Positions 54,770-64,000 of a DNA stretch of 64,000 nucleotides are shown here, piece after piece. Origin of the DNA: Reticulitermes speratus (taxonomy: Eukaryota; Arthropoda; Insecta; Blattodea; Rhinotermitidae); assembly GCA_021186555.1 (NCBI GenBank), contig JAJKFL010000005.1:7529178-7593177 (forward strand), in the 5' to 3' direction. The notes beneath the pieces were generated by a model, which had not been told where the DNA came from, did not search any database, and saw nothing but the letters and a program-made list of their open reading frames with translations. Made by a program: the position numbers and the translations under genes. Position 1 is the stretch's first letter. Each line of letters starts with the position of its first letter.

Positions 54770-56764
54770 ATGGCACCTTCTGATATCTGGAACTATTTCC
54801 AAATTTCGGATAATGAAAATTATACGAATTGCAATCTGTGTTCTGCAAAAATATCCAGAGGAAAAGGGTCACATACTACTTCAGCAATGTGGAAACATTT
54901 GAAAGGCAAACATTTATCCAAATTTCAAGAACTGAAAGGTAGAAGTTCACCATCCCCATTACTGACTCCAGCTTCAACCTTAAGCTCTTTGACTGTCAGA
55001 GTTGACTCTCCATTCAAAGACAATAATGACCCAGATGATCCAGCTGTTGTTGGGAGTCCTCCATCAGTTAGTTCAACTTCTACACCACGTTCAGCAGCTT
55101 CTTTCTATGGAGAACAAAGCCCTTTCAAAACACCCCCAATAAAACGCAAAGCAGTATCGTCTAACCAACCGACTCTGAAAGAATTTGTTGATAAAATGCA
55201 ACATTTTAAGCCCGGAGACAAAAGAGCTAAAACAATTACCAGATTACTCGCCGAAATGATCTGCAAAGATAACCAACCATTGTCCATAGTGGAAGATAAA
55301 GGTTTTAAAAAGTTGATAAATCACCTTGAGCCAAGATATATTATCCCAAGCAGGAAACATTTTGCCCATAAGGTAATTCCAGAGATGCATGAAGAAGAAA
55401 AAATAAAAGTTGAGAAACTTTTAGAGAAAACCGAGTTTGTTGGAGTCACAACAGACATGTGGACATCAACATCTTCTGACGATTACCTCAGTTTGACAGT
55501 TCACTTCGTAGATGAAAACTTTGAGTATCACCACTTGTGTTTAGAATGCATTGCCTTTGCAGAAGTTTCACATACAGCATCTTCAATAGAGACTTTCATA
55601 ACTGACACTATGAAAGAATGGAATCTCTTAGAAAAGGTTGTGTGTTTCTTGAGAGATAATGGTCCGAATATGGTTGCAGCTTTAGAACGCAGTACCTTTG
55701 ACCACTTGCCATGCCTGGCTCATACTTTTCAATTAGTTATCAACGATGGTCTACTTAACAACAGTGAAATTAAGGAAATAATGTCAGCCTGCCGGAGTAT
55801 TGTGGGATATTTCAAGCACTCTTCTAAAGCCATGAAAGTCTTATGAGCTTTTCAAGCTAAATTAAGTCTTAAACCTGATCGTTTGATTCAAGACGAACCG
55901 ACAAGATGGAATTCTCAGCTTCACTTGCTCACTCGTCTCATGCAACAAAAGCAAGCTGTTTTATTATCTGCTTCAGACTTAAATTTTCAGGTAAATCTTA
56001 GTGCTCGACAGTGGACAACTATAGAAGAAGTGATACGAATCCTAGATGTGTTCGATAGAGCTACATTTGTGGCCAGTTCCAGTCAAGTAACAATCTCAGA
56101 AATAATTCCTTTAGTGAATAGCACCATTAATGCTCTACAAAACTTCAAATCAACTTTAGGTTCCATACAGTGTTTTCGAAATGACTTGCTTACATCTCTA
56201 AAGAGGCGCTATCAGTCTGTTGAAACAGAAAAATTGTATGCTCTTGGTACTATAATGGATCCCCGATTCAAAGGAAGTGTATTTTTGAGCAAAGAAAACC
56301 TTGAGCAAGCTGAATCAACACTGACCATGGAAATTTCTGATATTAGTACTTTGCAAGCAGATGACACTGATCTGCAGTCATCAGAACAAAGTCAAAGAGA
56401 TACCACTCAAAAATCGCCAACTGAACAACAAGGAGTTCACAGCATGTGGAGTTACTATTCTCAATTGATGATACCATCTACCAGCACTGAGCAAAGTTAT
56501 AGTTTGTCTCCTGAAGAAGAAATAAATGCTTACTTAGCAGAAACACTGCTTCCACCATCTGCGGACATCTTTAAATACTGGAAGGACAACAAAAAATATC
56601 AAAATTTAAAAAAACTCTCTAAAAAGTTTTTAATCACACCACCATCGACAGTAATATCAGAAAGACTATTCAGTACAGCAGGTATCATAGCTGATAAAAA
56701 ACGAAGTAGGCTAGACCCAGAGCGAGTTCGAATGCTAGTGTTCTTAAATAAAAATCTCTATTAA
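54770..56764 (+). pseudogene. hAT transposase (ZBED type), one stop codon
   Basis: 664 codons in a single frame apart from a TGA at 55844-55846. N-terminal BED zinc finger: DIWNYFQI, CNLCSAKISRGKGSHTTSAM, WKHLKGKH. A low-complexity linker follows, then the RNase H-like core with VGVTTDMWTSTSSDDYLSLT (catalytic Asp), FLRDNGPNMVAALE (Asp), LPCLAHTFQLVI (the CxxH of hAT) and DEPTRWNSQLHLLTRL. The insertion domain follows, and the C-terminal hATC dimerisation region IFKYWKDNKKYQNL, STVISERLFSTAGIIADKKR, SRLDPERVRMLVFLNKNL. Length and domain order are normal for the family; the single stop probably inactivates this copy. Start chosen at the ATG before the BED finger. Confidence 0.93.
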
Positions 56765-57464
56765 AGGTTTCTGATTCTTTTAGATTGCCATGAAAGAGTT
56801 CAGTGTTTAGTGTTTTTAATTTTTATTAACTTTTAAAATAAACACGTTTTTTATTTTTCTTCATTTTCTGGAAAGAATTTAGTATTCCATGTTTAGCGTT
56901 TACTGTTTATCTACGATATATTAACTCTTGAAATAATCCCCTCCCTCTACACAAATGTAAAAAATGTGAACTGTTACTCAAATATTATTTGTATTATTAT
57001 TATTATTAATATTATTAATATTTATTATTATTTCATTTATTTGTATCTTCTTAATGAATAATATAGGTATATTTTTGAAAATTGTATTCTTAAATGTGTT
57101 TTTTTCATTAAACACAGATTTTAAATTTTGCTTCAAATAAAAACTTTTAATTTTAAAATAAATACTAAATGGTATAGAACTAAGTCTTTTTCTCTTTAGT
57201 TTTTTCTTATTATTATTGTTATATGAAGGATTCGAGAGATTCGAGGGATTCGACGGATTCGAGAACCTTTTAGGATTCGGATTCAAGCAAATTTAGGATT
57301 CGTCCCACCTCTACTTTAAATGATAATACATACCTGCATAGTGGTAAGGATGGAAACAGGGAAGATACGAGAAGTAAGGAAAACCATGTCAATAACCCTG
57401 GTCAAGAAATAGAATACTGTACTAGAAGTAATAGAAGACCTCCAACTAGAAATGAGGATTTTTT

Positions 57465-58253
57465 ATGGGAATAAAATCAAATAAGTCGTTTTTAAATGAG
57501 ATCAAGCATATTAAAGATTCATTAATTCTTATTCATCAAAATATTAGAGGTCTTGGTAGTAAAACTGATGAGTTGATTTGTTCGATAGTAAGCAATAATA
57601 CAAACCCACACTTAATCTGTTTGTCCGAACATCATTTATCAGATCAGAAATTATCATACATCAATTTGAAGAATTATGTTTTGGGAACAAGTTATGCTCG
57701 TTCGCTCCATCACGGCGGAGGAGTTTGCATATATATAAGATCGGATTTAAAATTTACCACTATTAATTTAACACAGTATTGTGATGAAATGAATATGGAA
57801 ATTTGTGCAATTAAGATTATGACAGGAAAGACCAATATTATTGTATTGTGTATATATAGATCACCTTGTGGGAATTTTGAGTATTTTGTAAATATGTCAC
57901 ACAAAGTACTTAAATTACTATATAAACCTAAAAATGAATTTATAATATGTGGTGATTTTAATGTAAATTTTTTAGAGGAGTGTGGACGTAAGATGCAGCT
58001 AGCTTTGCTGTTGCAATCTTATAGCACTTTTCATACTGTTCAGTTTCCAACTAGAATTACTGAGACTACAAGCTCTGCAATTGATAATATTTTTATTGAT
58101 AATGCAAGGAATAATTCATTTGAAGTTATATCTATCAGTAATGGACTATCTGATCATGATGCACAATGTCTTGTAATAAAAAACAGTTTCAACCTGGAGA
58201 ATCAAACTGCGCATGGAACTACAACAAGACTCAATTGCAGAATTTCTTTATAA
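57465..58253 (+). pseudogene. Copy 15 ORF2 endonuclease
   Basis: ATG lies in GATTTTTTATGG (57457-57468), overlapping the ORF1 stop by 10 nt. Open for 262 codons: LILIHQNIRGLGSKTDE, LICLSEHHLSD (Glu), HGGGVCIYI, LCIYRSPCG, IICGDFNVNFL (Asp, Asn), QFPTRITET, AIDNIFID and NGLSDHDAQCL. All catalytic residues of the APE fold are present. The frame then shifts into the RT. Confidence 0.88.
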
Positions 58254-59956
58254 ATTATCTAATGAAAAATGGGAAAGTATATATGAACTTAATGATGTAA
58301 ATGAAATATTTAACTTGTTTCTACATACTTATTTACTTGTATATGAGTCTTGCTTCCCTAAGCACATTGTAACAATGAAACACAAGGATAATGGGTGGAT
58401 AACAGTTGGAATACGAACCTCCTGTAGATGCAAGGAAAGCCTTTACATTATCAGTAGAAATAATAATAACTACTTATTTAAGTCATATTATAGATGTTAC
58501 TGCCCTATATTAAAGAGAGTAATTAGAGAAGCTAAAAGGACATATTATAATCAGCTACTTTCATCCACCGAAAACAAAATAAAAACTACTTGGAAAATTA
58601 TTGACATTTAAACAGGACAAAAATAATAATAATAATCGTTTACCTAAAACCTTTCAAAATAGCAATAATAAAATAAATTTTGATGAGGCTGCACAAACTT
58701 CTAATAAATACTTCACATCATTAACAGAAAATCTTAATATGAAGAAAGCCAATGTTTATGCAGCAACGTCATATTTGCATACCTATTTTCCTAATGGTTT
58801 TCCAAATACGAAGTTGCATCCAATTACAGAAGCTGAAATAATTAGTATATTTATCAATTTAAAATCGAAAAACTCTTCAGGATATGATGGCATAACTAAT
58901 AAAATAATGAAACTATGCAGACAACAAATTAGCAAACCACTGACCTATGTAATCAATAAGTCACTATCCACAGGTGTATATAACCGAAAGATTAAAATAT
59001 GCAATCATTAACCCAATACACAAGAAAGGGGATAAGGCTCTCATAAGTAACTATAGACCAATATCTTTAGTAACTGGGTTTGCAAAAGTATTTGAAACAG
59101 TGATCTTTAGAAGACTCAACGACCATATTGAAACACATAAAATATTACTACCAGAACAGTTTGGATTCCGAAGTGGATTATCAACTGAAGATGCTATATA
59201 TAAACTTACTAATGTAATTCTTAGAGCTTGGAATAATAAAGAGTATGTAACTGGCATATTTTGTGATATAGCTAAGGCATTTGACTGCGTCAATCATGAA
59301 CTTCTGTTAATGAAACTGCAGTATTATGGAGTTCAAGGTGTATTATTGGAATGGTTTAAATCTTACGTTCAACATAGGAGACAAAGAGTGGAATTATAAT
59401 ATACAAATGATAAACATTATTCTAATTGGGAAATTGTTAGATGTGGTGTACCTCAGGACTCCGTGTTGGGACCCCTGCTCTTTAATATCTACATAAATGA
59501 TTTCCCCCTTGAAATAAATAAAATTTCTGAAGTTATCATGTTTGCAGATGACACTAGTATTCTCTGCACAACCAAAGACTATCACAATTTAAAAATAAAA
59601 CTTGATGTAATTTTTAGTCACATGTTTAAGTGGTTTCAAGACAATCAATTTGTATTAAATCTTGATAAAACAAAAATGATAAAATTCACCTCAACAGCTG
59701 CTACATGATATCTATTAAATTTAATGTTCCACGACAAAACATTGAAAGAAGCAGAAACGATAAAATTCCTTGGTCTGCAACTAGACAATCATTTGACTTG
59801 CAAGGGACATATAGATTTCTTACTTCATAAGTTGAGTACTGTTTGTTTCCTAATGAGAAAATTATATTATATACTAAATATTAGCGGTATCAAAACTGTA
59901 TACTACGCATACTATCACTCATTGGTGAAGTATGGAATAATATATTTGGGAAATCA
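58213..59956 (+). pseudogene. Copy 15 RT, four frames
   Basis: SIAEFLYKLSNEKWESIYEL, WITVGIRTSCRCKESLYII; a stop (58609); LHPITEAEIISIFINLKSKN and SSGYDGITNKIMKLC; a frameshift at about 58975; ISNYRPISLVTGFAKVFE, PEQFGFRSGLSTEDA, IFCDIAKAFDCVN (Asp); a TAA (59397); CGVPQDSVLGPLLFNIYIND (Gly of PQG changed to Asp); [10 protein letters not shown] (catalytic DD intact); KFLGLQLDNHLTCKGH and YYAYYHSLVKYGIIYLGN, where copy 16 enters. Confidence 0.85.
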
Positions 59957-60948
59957 ATACGGCGGCCAGTGCTGTTGTCAGTGAACATAACTCGAAGTAT
60001 TTAGATCAAAATTTCCAGGAAGATATAGATAACCAACTCCAGTGTTACAGTGCTGAATCCAATGTAAGCTGTGCAAATTGCATATTAATGAAAGAACAAC
60101 TTCATATTGCTCGACAAGAATTAGAATCTGCAAAAACAGTGATAGCTCTTCTTCAAGACAACATTAAAGAGGCAACTGCCCAGGATGCTACCAACATCTT
60201 GAAGCCGTCTCTATCCAATAAGTCGAGCGGATATGACCAAGCTGGTGATAATTGGATGCCAGTAGTACACAACTTCATCAAAAGGACGAAAACACCTACG
60301 GCAACATCAATGAAAACTGAACAATCCATCTGGTCTTCAAATTGCTTTGCGCCGCATTCTAACCTCAATGAGAACCCAACTGAAGAAGTAAGATTAAAGT
60401 GTAATAGTGAGTTGTTAACATCATCAAAATACATGGAAAACTCCACTAATGAAACTAGTACTGGCAACAAAATACCTACGATAATAAATAGAAGAGTCAC
60501 GAATGGACATATAAAGAAGTCAATGGAGACATTAGTGAATTCATCATGTGCTACTGATAATAAAATCAATAAATTTAATCATAAAGTGAAAATAATTGGT
60601 GATAGTCACTTTAAGGAGTCATCAACAAGAATAAATCAATACCGCAATACAAAATTTTAGGTATGTAGCTTTATCAAACCTGGTGCAAGTATTGATCGAT
60701 TACTTAATTCACAGGAAATGGAATTTAAGTGCCTAGGAAAAAAGGACGCAATTGTTATTAATGGAGGTACTAATGACATTGATAACAATAGTGTTAAAAG
60801 AAATAGGATAGCAGTGATGATGACTAAATTTATGCAGAAATATAATAATACCAATATAATAGTAGTAAATATTCCCCTCAGATATGACCTTGCAAAGGAT
60901 TCTAGGGTTAACCTAGAAATTCAGGCATATAACGACAAACTAAGTAAA

Positions 60949-61369
60949 GCCACAAGCCACGAAAGAAGGAGGTTCTACCATACAGCAATACACACAGATA
61001 ACCGGCACAAAACAGCACACCGGACCATGCTGCCAATAATTTATGAATTATATCACAGCATGTAGTTTAATCTAATATACCACACTGTTTTACTATTAAT
61101 TTTAGCAATTTAACAATACTACTATTATACAATTTTATACAAAGTGGTAATAACGAATATTGACTCAACTGTTCTGATGTAACTTAAGAACATTGGTCTA
61201 TGTACAAACCTCAACAATCCCCCTGATGATGGCAATACAGAAATGCCGAAATGCGTATTGGGGTAATCTTTTAATAAAGAAATCAGTGACAAACTTGTTT
61301 TGGTGCATTTGTTGGTGTGAGGTAATCAATTGTACAAAAATGCACGGTAAATATAACGTGAAGTTCAAA
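60949..61369 (+). mobile_element. Penelope-like element 3' fragment
   Basis: Flanked by AAACTAAGTAAA (60937-60948 and 61370-61381), a 12-bp duplication like that of the PLE at 41638. Begins in the PLE C-terminal coding end (HERRRFYHTAIHTDNRHKTA), followed by a UTR with a hammerhead motif and a TTTTGGTGCATTTGTTGGTG end. 5' truncated. Confidence 0.85.
61219..61263 (+). ncRNA. Hammerhead ribozyme motif (PLE), consensus core
   Basis: CCCCCTGATGATGGC, a stem II (TGGCAATACAGAAATGCC), then GAAATGCGTATTGGGG. Core 1 CTGATGA and core 2 GAAA are both canonical and the flanking CCCC/GGGG pair. This is the best hammerhead of the four in the window. Confidence 0.82.
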
Positions 61370-61713
61370 AAACTAAGTAAAATTGCAAAGTCATTTAGGC
61401 ATGTTGCAGTAGTTGAATTAGAGTCTAACAGGAAATATTTTACCAAACATGGCTTACACCTAAATAATATTGAAAAAGAGTGGCTCGCAAAAATAATTGC
61501 TACCCAAGTTGATAAGCTCATAAATAACACGAAAAGTAAACCTGTAATTGCCATAAACTGGAAAGAAGATAAAACTAATGACAATGATTTCTCTAAAGTA
61601 TTGTTATCACCAACACAGATTCATAATAGTCAAGATGATATATCGGTAAGTGAAGTTTCGCGTAGGACTTCAAATAGGCAAAATAAAGCCATCACGAGAA
61701 GTAAGGATTTTTT

Positions 61714-61866
61714 ATGGCAAAAGTAATCATAGATAGACTAAAGTACCTCGTACCTGAACAACTAAGTAAGAACACTTTTAATCAGATATATAAAACCCAT
61801 CTATTAGAAAATTTATATGATAATAAATCGTATTTTATGCATAGTAATCAGGTTTGTAATACATGT
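61714..61866 (+). pseudogene. Copy 16 ORF2 N-terminus
   Basis: ATG within GATTTTTTATGG (61706-61717): MAKVIIDRLKYLVPEQLSKN up to SNQVCNTC, then cut by copy 17. The endonuclease domain itself is not reached. Confidence 0.7.
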
Positions 61867-61871
61867 TTAAC

Positions 61872-63008
61872 ATGGCGGACAGTGGGGTTACGGAAATAAG
61901 TGTTTCTCATGAGTGTATGCAGAATACTGCTAAAATTGTTGATCCTATGTGTGTAAATTGCCTCCAATTAAGAAATGAACTTGAAGAGGCGTTAAATGAA
62001 GTGAAATCGCTGCAACTAATAATTGAACTTCTTCGAAAGAATTAATTTTCTGACACCGATTCCTCAGATAAGAATCATCATATCGGAAAGGAATTATCTC
62101 AATATAGTAAGAATGATTGCACTGGATTAACGACTATGAAGTGGACAGATATAGTAAATGGCAAGAGTTTGACCCAATTAAGAAAAGAAGAAAAGACAGC
62201 CCAGAAAGTTCCAACGATAACAAATGGACAAGTATCACGTAGAGTAAGTAAGACAACATCTGTCTCGCAGCATGCTATTAGGAGTAAAAGTGGAAATTTT
62301 GTAGGTCGAAGTAAAGAAGTGAACGAACATAAGAAGAACCATAAAATTTTAATTATTGGTGACAGCCATGTTAGAGGCTGTGCAACAAGAGTGAAAGATT
62401 GCTTGAATAACAACTTTGAGGTCAGCAGTTTTGTAAAACCTGGATCGACCACTGATACTCTGACTGCTACTGCAGCTAACGAAATAAAGTCATTGACTGC
62501 AAGTGATTTGATAGTATTCTGCGGTGGCTCTAATGACATAAGTGCTAATGAGTCAAAACTTGGATTTAGAAATGTCCTTGACTTTGTGAATAAAAACAGT
62601 CACACCAACATCTCCATGATATCTGCACCCTATAGACATGACTTGAAGGACTGGTCTTGTGTTAATAGAGAAGTGTGTTCTTTTAATAGCAAATTAAGAA
62701 AACTGACTAAAAAATTTAACCATTTATCATTTATTGATTTAGACTATGGTAGAGAATTATTTACAACTCATGGCCTTCATTTGAATTCTCTAGGCAAAGA
62801 AAAGTTAGCAAAACAAATAGCCAGCAATGTAAATTCTGTATTTAAATTAAGAGAAAGAACACCAATAAGCATTGGATGGAAATCTGACTACATTAATCTT
62901 GTAAAGGAAACGGAGATAAAGGAAGGTTCCAATGGAAAAAATGCATCAGAAGGCACAACTCAGGGAAGAGTATGCAAATCAACTAGAAGAAACATAATAA
63001 GTTACTAA
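61872..63008 (+). pseudogene. Copy 17 ORF1, one early stop
   Basis: MADSGVTEISVSHECMQ, PMCVNCLQLRNELEEAL (CxxC), NEVKSLQLIIELLRKN (heptads), then a TAA at 62043. The same frame resumes without a shift: MKWTDIVNGKSLTQLRK, HKILIIGDSHVRGCATRV (intact nucleophile block), VSSFVKPGSTTDTLT, LIVFCGGSNDISANE (block III intact), MISAPYRHDLKDWSCVNREV and LFTTHGLHLNSLGKEK. It ends STRRNIISY; the FLW tail motif is missing. With a single lesion, this is the best-preserved ORF1. Confidence 0.87.
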
Positions 63009-63022
63009 TTGAGAATCAGAAT

Positions 63023-63718
63023 TTGCACTCATCTTTCTCTTTATTTCATCAAAACATTAGAGGTTTAAATGATAAACGTGATGAACTTATCTCTTTGTTC
63101 ATTGTTTATAATCTTAACCCCCAAATAGTATGTTTAACTGAGCATTATACAACTGAGCAGAATTTATTCTCTATACATCTTGAAAATCACTACATAGCTG
63201 CAAATTTCTCTCGTATTGATACAAAAGGATGTGGTTCTTGTATATTTGTTAGAAAAGATATAGCATTTCATACTGTAACAGTCTCTCAATTTAGCCACGG
63301 AAAAATTCTAGAGCCATGTGCAATAAAAATTAATCTTGGTAAATGCAATATCCTTGTGATATGTGTATACAGATCTCCAAGTGGGAATTTTAATCAATTT
63401 ATTTATCTCCTTGACCTTTTGCTAACGTCCTTGTATGACGCTAGGTCTGAGTTAATACTATGTGGAGACATGAATGTAAATTACTTAAAGGACAGTAATC
63501 ATAAAATGGAGTTGTCTACCCTCCTGCAATCTTACAACATGTTTAATGTAATAGATTTTCCTACTAGAATTTGTAATGAGTCCGTCTCTGCAATTGATAG
63601 TATATTTATAGATAGCACTAGGATTAATCTTTTCATTGTAGCTGCTATTTACAATGGGATATCTGATCATGAAGTGCAGTATCTTGTATTAGAGGAAACA
63701 TTTATTAAAGAAAGTTAA
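63023..63718 (+). pseudogene. Copy 17 ORF2 endonuclease
   Basis: Open over 231 codons but without a clear ATG: SFSLFHQNIRGLNDKRDE, QIVCLTEHYTTEQNL (Glu), CVYRSPSGN, LILCGDMNVNYL (DFN changed to DMN), DFPTRICNES, IDSIFIDST and NGISDHEVQYL. The RT linker begins in another frame at about 63749 (MESIKELCEDLKNETW) before the PLE. Confidence 0.83.
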
Positions 63719-63841
63719 TTGACTTTGAGAGCGCGGAGTATAAATATGGAATCTATAAAGGAACTTTGTGAAGACCTAAAAAATGAGACTTGGGAGAATA
63801 TCTGTTCTGTGAATTATTCCAATGATATTAATGATCTTTAA

Positions 63842-64000
63842 TCTTAATTCACCTTGCATTTTCATATATTTAAAAATAAACACCAACAAAATGCACAACT
63901 TTCAAGGCGCAGACCAGCTCCTTATATCATGATACTATCCAACGCGTTTCGGCTCTTTGCGAGCCATCATAACACAGTTCACGCTCACCGAATACACTTC
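63842..64000 (-). mobile_element. Penelope-like element end, minus strand, partial
   Basis: Interrupts the copy 17 RT linker. The minus strand carries ATGATGGCTCGCAAAGAGCC followed by GAAACGCGTTGGATAG (63936-63975), the hammerhead layout of the other PLEs. TGCATTTTGTTGGTGTTTAT (minus strand) resembles the terminal TGCATTTGTTGGTG of the PLE at 60949. The rest lies outside the window. Confidence 0.7.
63936..63975 (-). ncRNA. Hammerhead-like motif (PLE), partial core
   Basis: Minus strand: ATGATGG, stem GGCTCGCAAAGAGCC, GAAACGCGT. Core 2 is canonical, core 1 is shifted (ATGATGG). Confidence 0.5.

Larger units (their letters stand above)
54185..57313 (+). mobile_element. hAT transposon, nearly intact
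   Basis: Flanked by the 8-bp duplication CTTTAAAT (54177-54184 and 57314-57321), diagnostic of hAT. Ends TAGGGATGGGA and, in inverse, TAGAGGTGGGA. The first 149 bp, including the end itself, are tandemly duplicated (54185-54333, 54334-54482). Both subterminal regions are packed with ATTCGAG/CTCGAAT motifs, likely transposase sites. One transposase gene inside. Confidence 0.95.
52871..57478 (+). pseudogene. Copy 15 ORF1, interrupted by hAT
   Basis: MADSAVSSECSSVYFDQ, YCKNCDKQKIKCQKDL (CxxC), LKSAKLIIELLRTEA (heptads). A TGA at 53263 changes register. VVLKPKKSYSEAVTDIK, then a frameshift near 53600 inside KFYLLVIAI / LLIGDSHIKGLSSEL, LGIVKPNASVSELV, MLVLWGGGNDVSKNN (block III), IVITVPHRFDLDYN and YYTRHGLHLNVRGK. 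After the hAT: YCTRSNRRPPTRNEDFLWE and stop at 57474. Confidence 0.82.
52859..59956 (+). mobile_element. SGNH-LINE copy 15, split by a hAT
   Basis: 5' end in the copy 14 RT: ATGATCAACATGGCAGAC, ATG at 52871. Left part 52859-54184, right part 57314-59956 after the hAT transposon. ORF1, endonuclease and RT are all present; cut by copy 16 in the RT thumb (GIIYLGN). Confidence 0.87.
59959..61726 (+). pseudogene. Copy 16 ORF1
   Basis: AASAVVSEHNSKYLDQ (start codon lost, ATG to ACG), NVSCANCILMKEQLHIA (CxxC), RQELESAKTVIALLQDN (heptads), DNWMPVVHNFIKR, KVKIIGDSHFKESSTRI, a TAG at 60658, CSFIKPGASIDRLL, AIVINGGTNDIDNN (block III intact), IVVNIPLRYDLAKDSRVNLE, and the PLE at 60949. It then resumes KLSKIAKSFRHVAVVEL, YFTKHGLHLNNIEK and RRTSNRQNKAITRSKDFLWQ. 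Esterase blocks are all recognisable; RG after GDSH is lost. Confidence 0.82.
59957..61866 (+). mobile_element. SGNH-LINE copy 16, split by a PLE fragment
   Basis: 5' end in the copy 15 thumb with at most about four nucleotides before the ORF1 start; the start ATG is ACG here (59959). Left part to 60948, right part 61370-61866. ORF1 is complete in outline; ORF2 is cut after about 50 codons by copy 17. Confidence 0.83.
61867..63841 (+). mobile_element. SGNH-LINE copy 17, 5' part
   Basis: TTTAACATGGCGGAC, ATG at 61872. ORF1, endonuclease and the first RT-linker codons; cut by a minus-strand PLE at about 63842 near the window end. Confidence 0.85.

Noticed and set aside
1-64000. CRISPR arrays, bacterial promoters or phage genes
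   Set aside because: No regularly spaced identical repeats and no prokaryotic gene layout; the DNA is from an animal nucleus.

Overview
This window is nuclear DNA of an animal, most likely an insect. It carries non-LTR retrotransposons of the Jockey and CR1/L2 type, Penelope-like elements (PLEs) with hammerhead ribozymes, a hAT transposon, pogo-like and Harbinger-like DNA elements and a tRNA-derived SINE. It has spliced-gene signals and no bacterial operon structure. I could not fix the species. A polyneopteran-type insect (cockroach, termite, stick insect) is only a guess from the repeat mix.

Left part, about 1-16 kb: ordinary intergenic or intronic DNA with scattered old repeats. It holds a Harbinger-like MITE (823-1204) and two related pogo/Tigger-like deletion derivatives that keep only the N-terminal DNA-binding part of the transposase (2015-2742, 3678-4579). 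A good candidate first coding exon of a host gene lies on the minus strand (6283-6923), with a weaker one at 10485-10711. From 12.0 to 15.4 kb lies a fossil minus-strand non-LTR element (RT thumb, RNase H, C-terminal tail) split by a ~97-bp degenerate tandem repeat and flanked by pogo-like inverted ends. At 16.0-16.7 kb are the 3' ends of two minus-strand LINEs.

Right part, 16.73-63.84 kb: almost entirely one nest of about 17 recognisable copies of a CR1/L2-like LINE family, all on the plus strand. Full copies have ORF1 (an N-terminal CxxC plus heptad region, then an SGNH/GDSL-esterase-like domain) and ORF2 (APE-type endonuclease, then reverse transcriptase), followed by a short 3' hairpin and a microsatellite tail whose unit differs between copies. 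Copies sit inside each other: copy 9 in copy 8, copy 8 in copy 7; and copy 17 in 16, 16 in 15, 15 in 14. The nest was later hit by other elements: a GC-rich Jockey element (21.08-26.47 kb), an unclassified 414-bp insert (27.03-27.44 kb), a SINE (37.85-38.12 kb), four PLE pieces (17.4, 41.6-43.2, 60.9-61.4, 63.84 kb to the end) and a nearly intact hAT (54.19-57.31 kb).

The main observation is the ORF1/ORF2 junction of the LINE family. Six copies carry exactly GATTTTTTATGG. This places the heptamer T TTT TTA in the right phase for a -1 ribosomal frameshift, and the next codon after the slip is the ATG of ORF2. Other notable features are 5' ends that lie almost at the ORF1 start codon inside an AAGATGGCGG (YY1/Pho-like) motif, a conserved CxxC before the ORF1 heptad region, and an HGxH in place of the usual DxxH of SGNH enzymes. 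No copy looks fully intact; frameshifts and stops are common.
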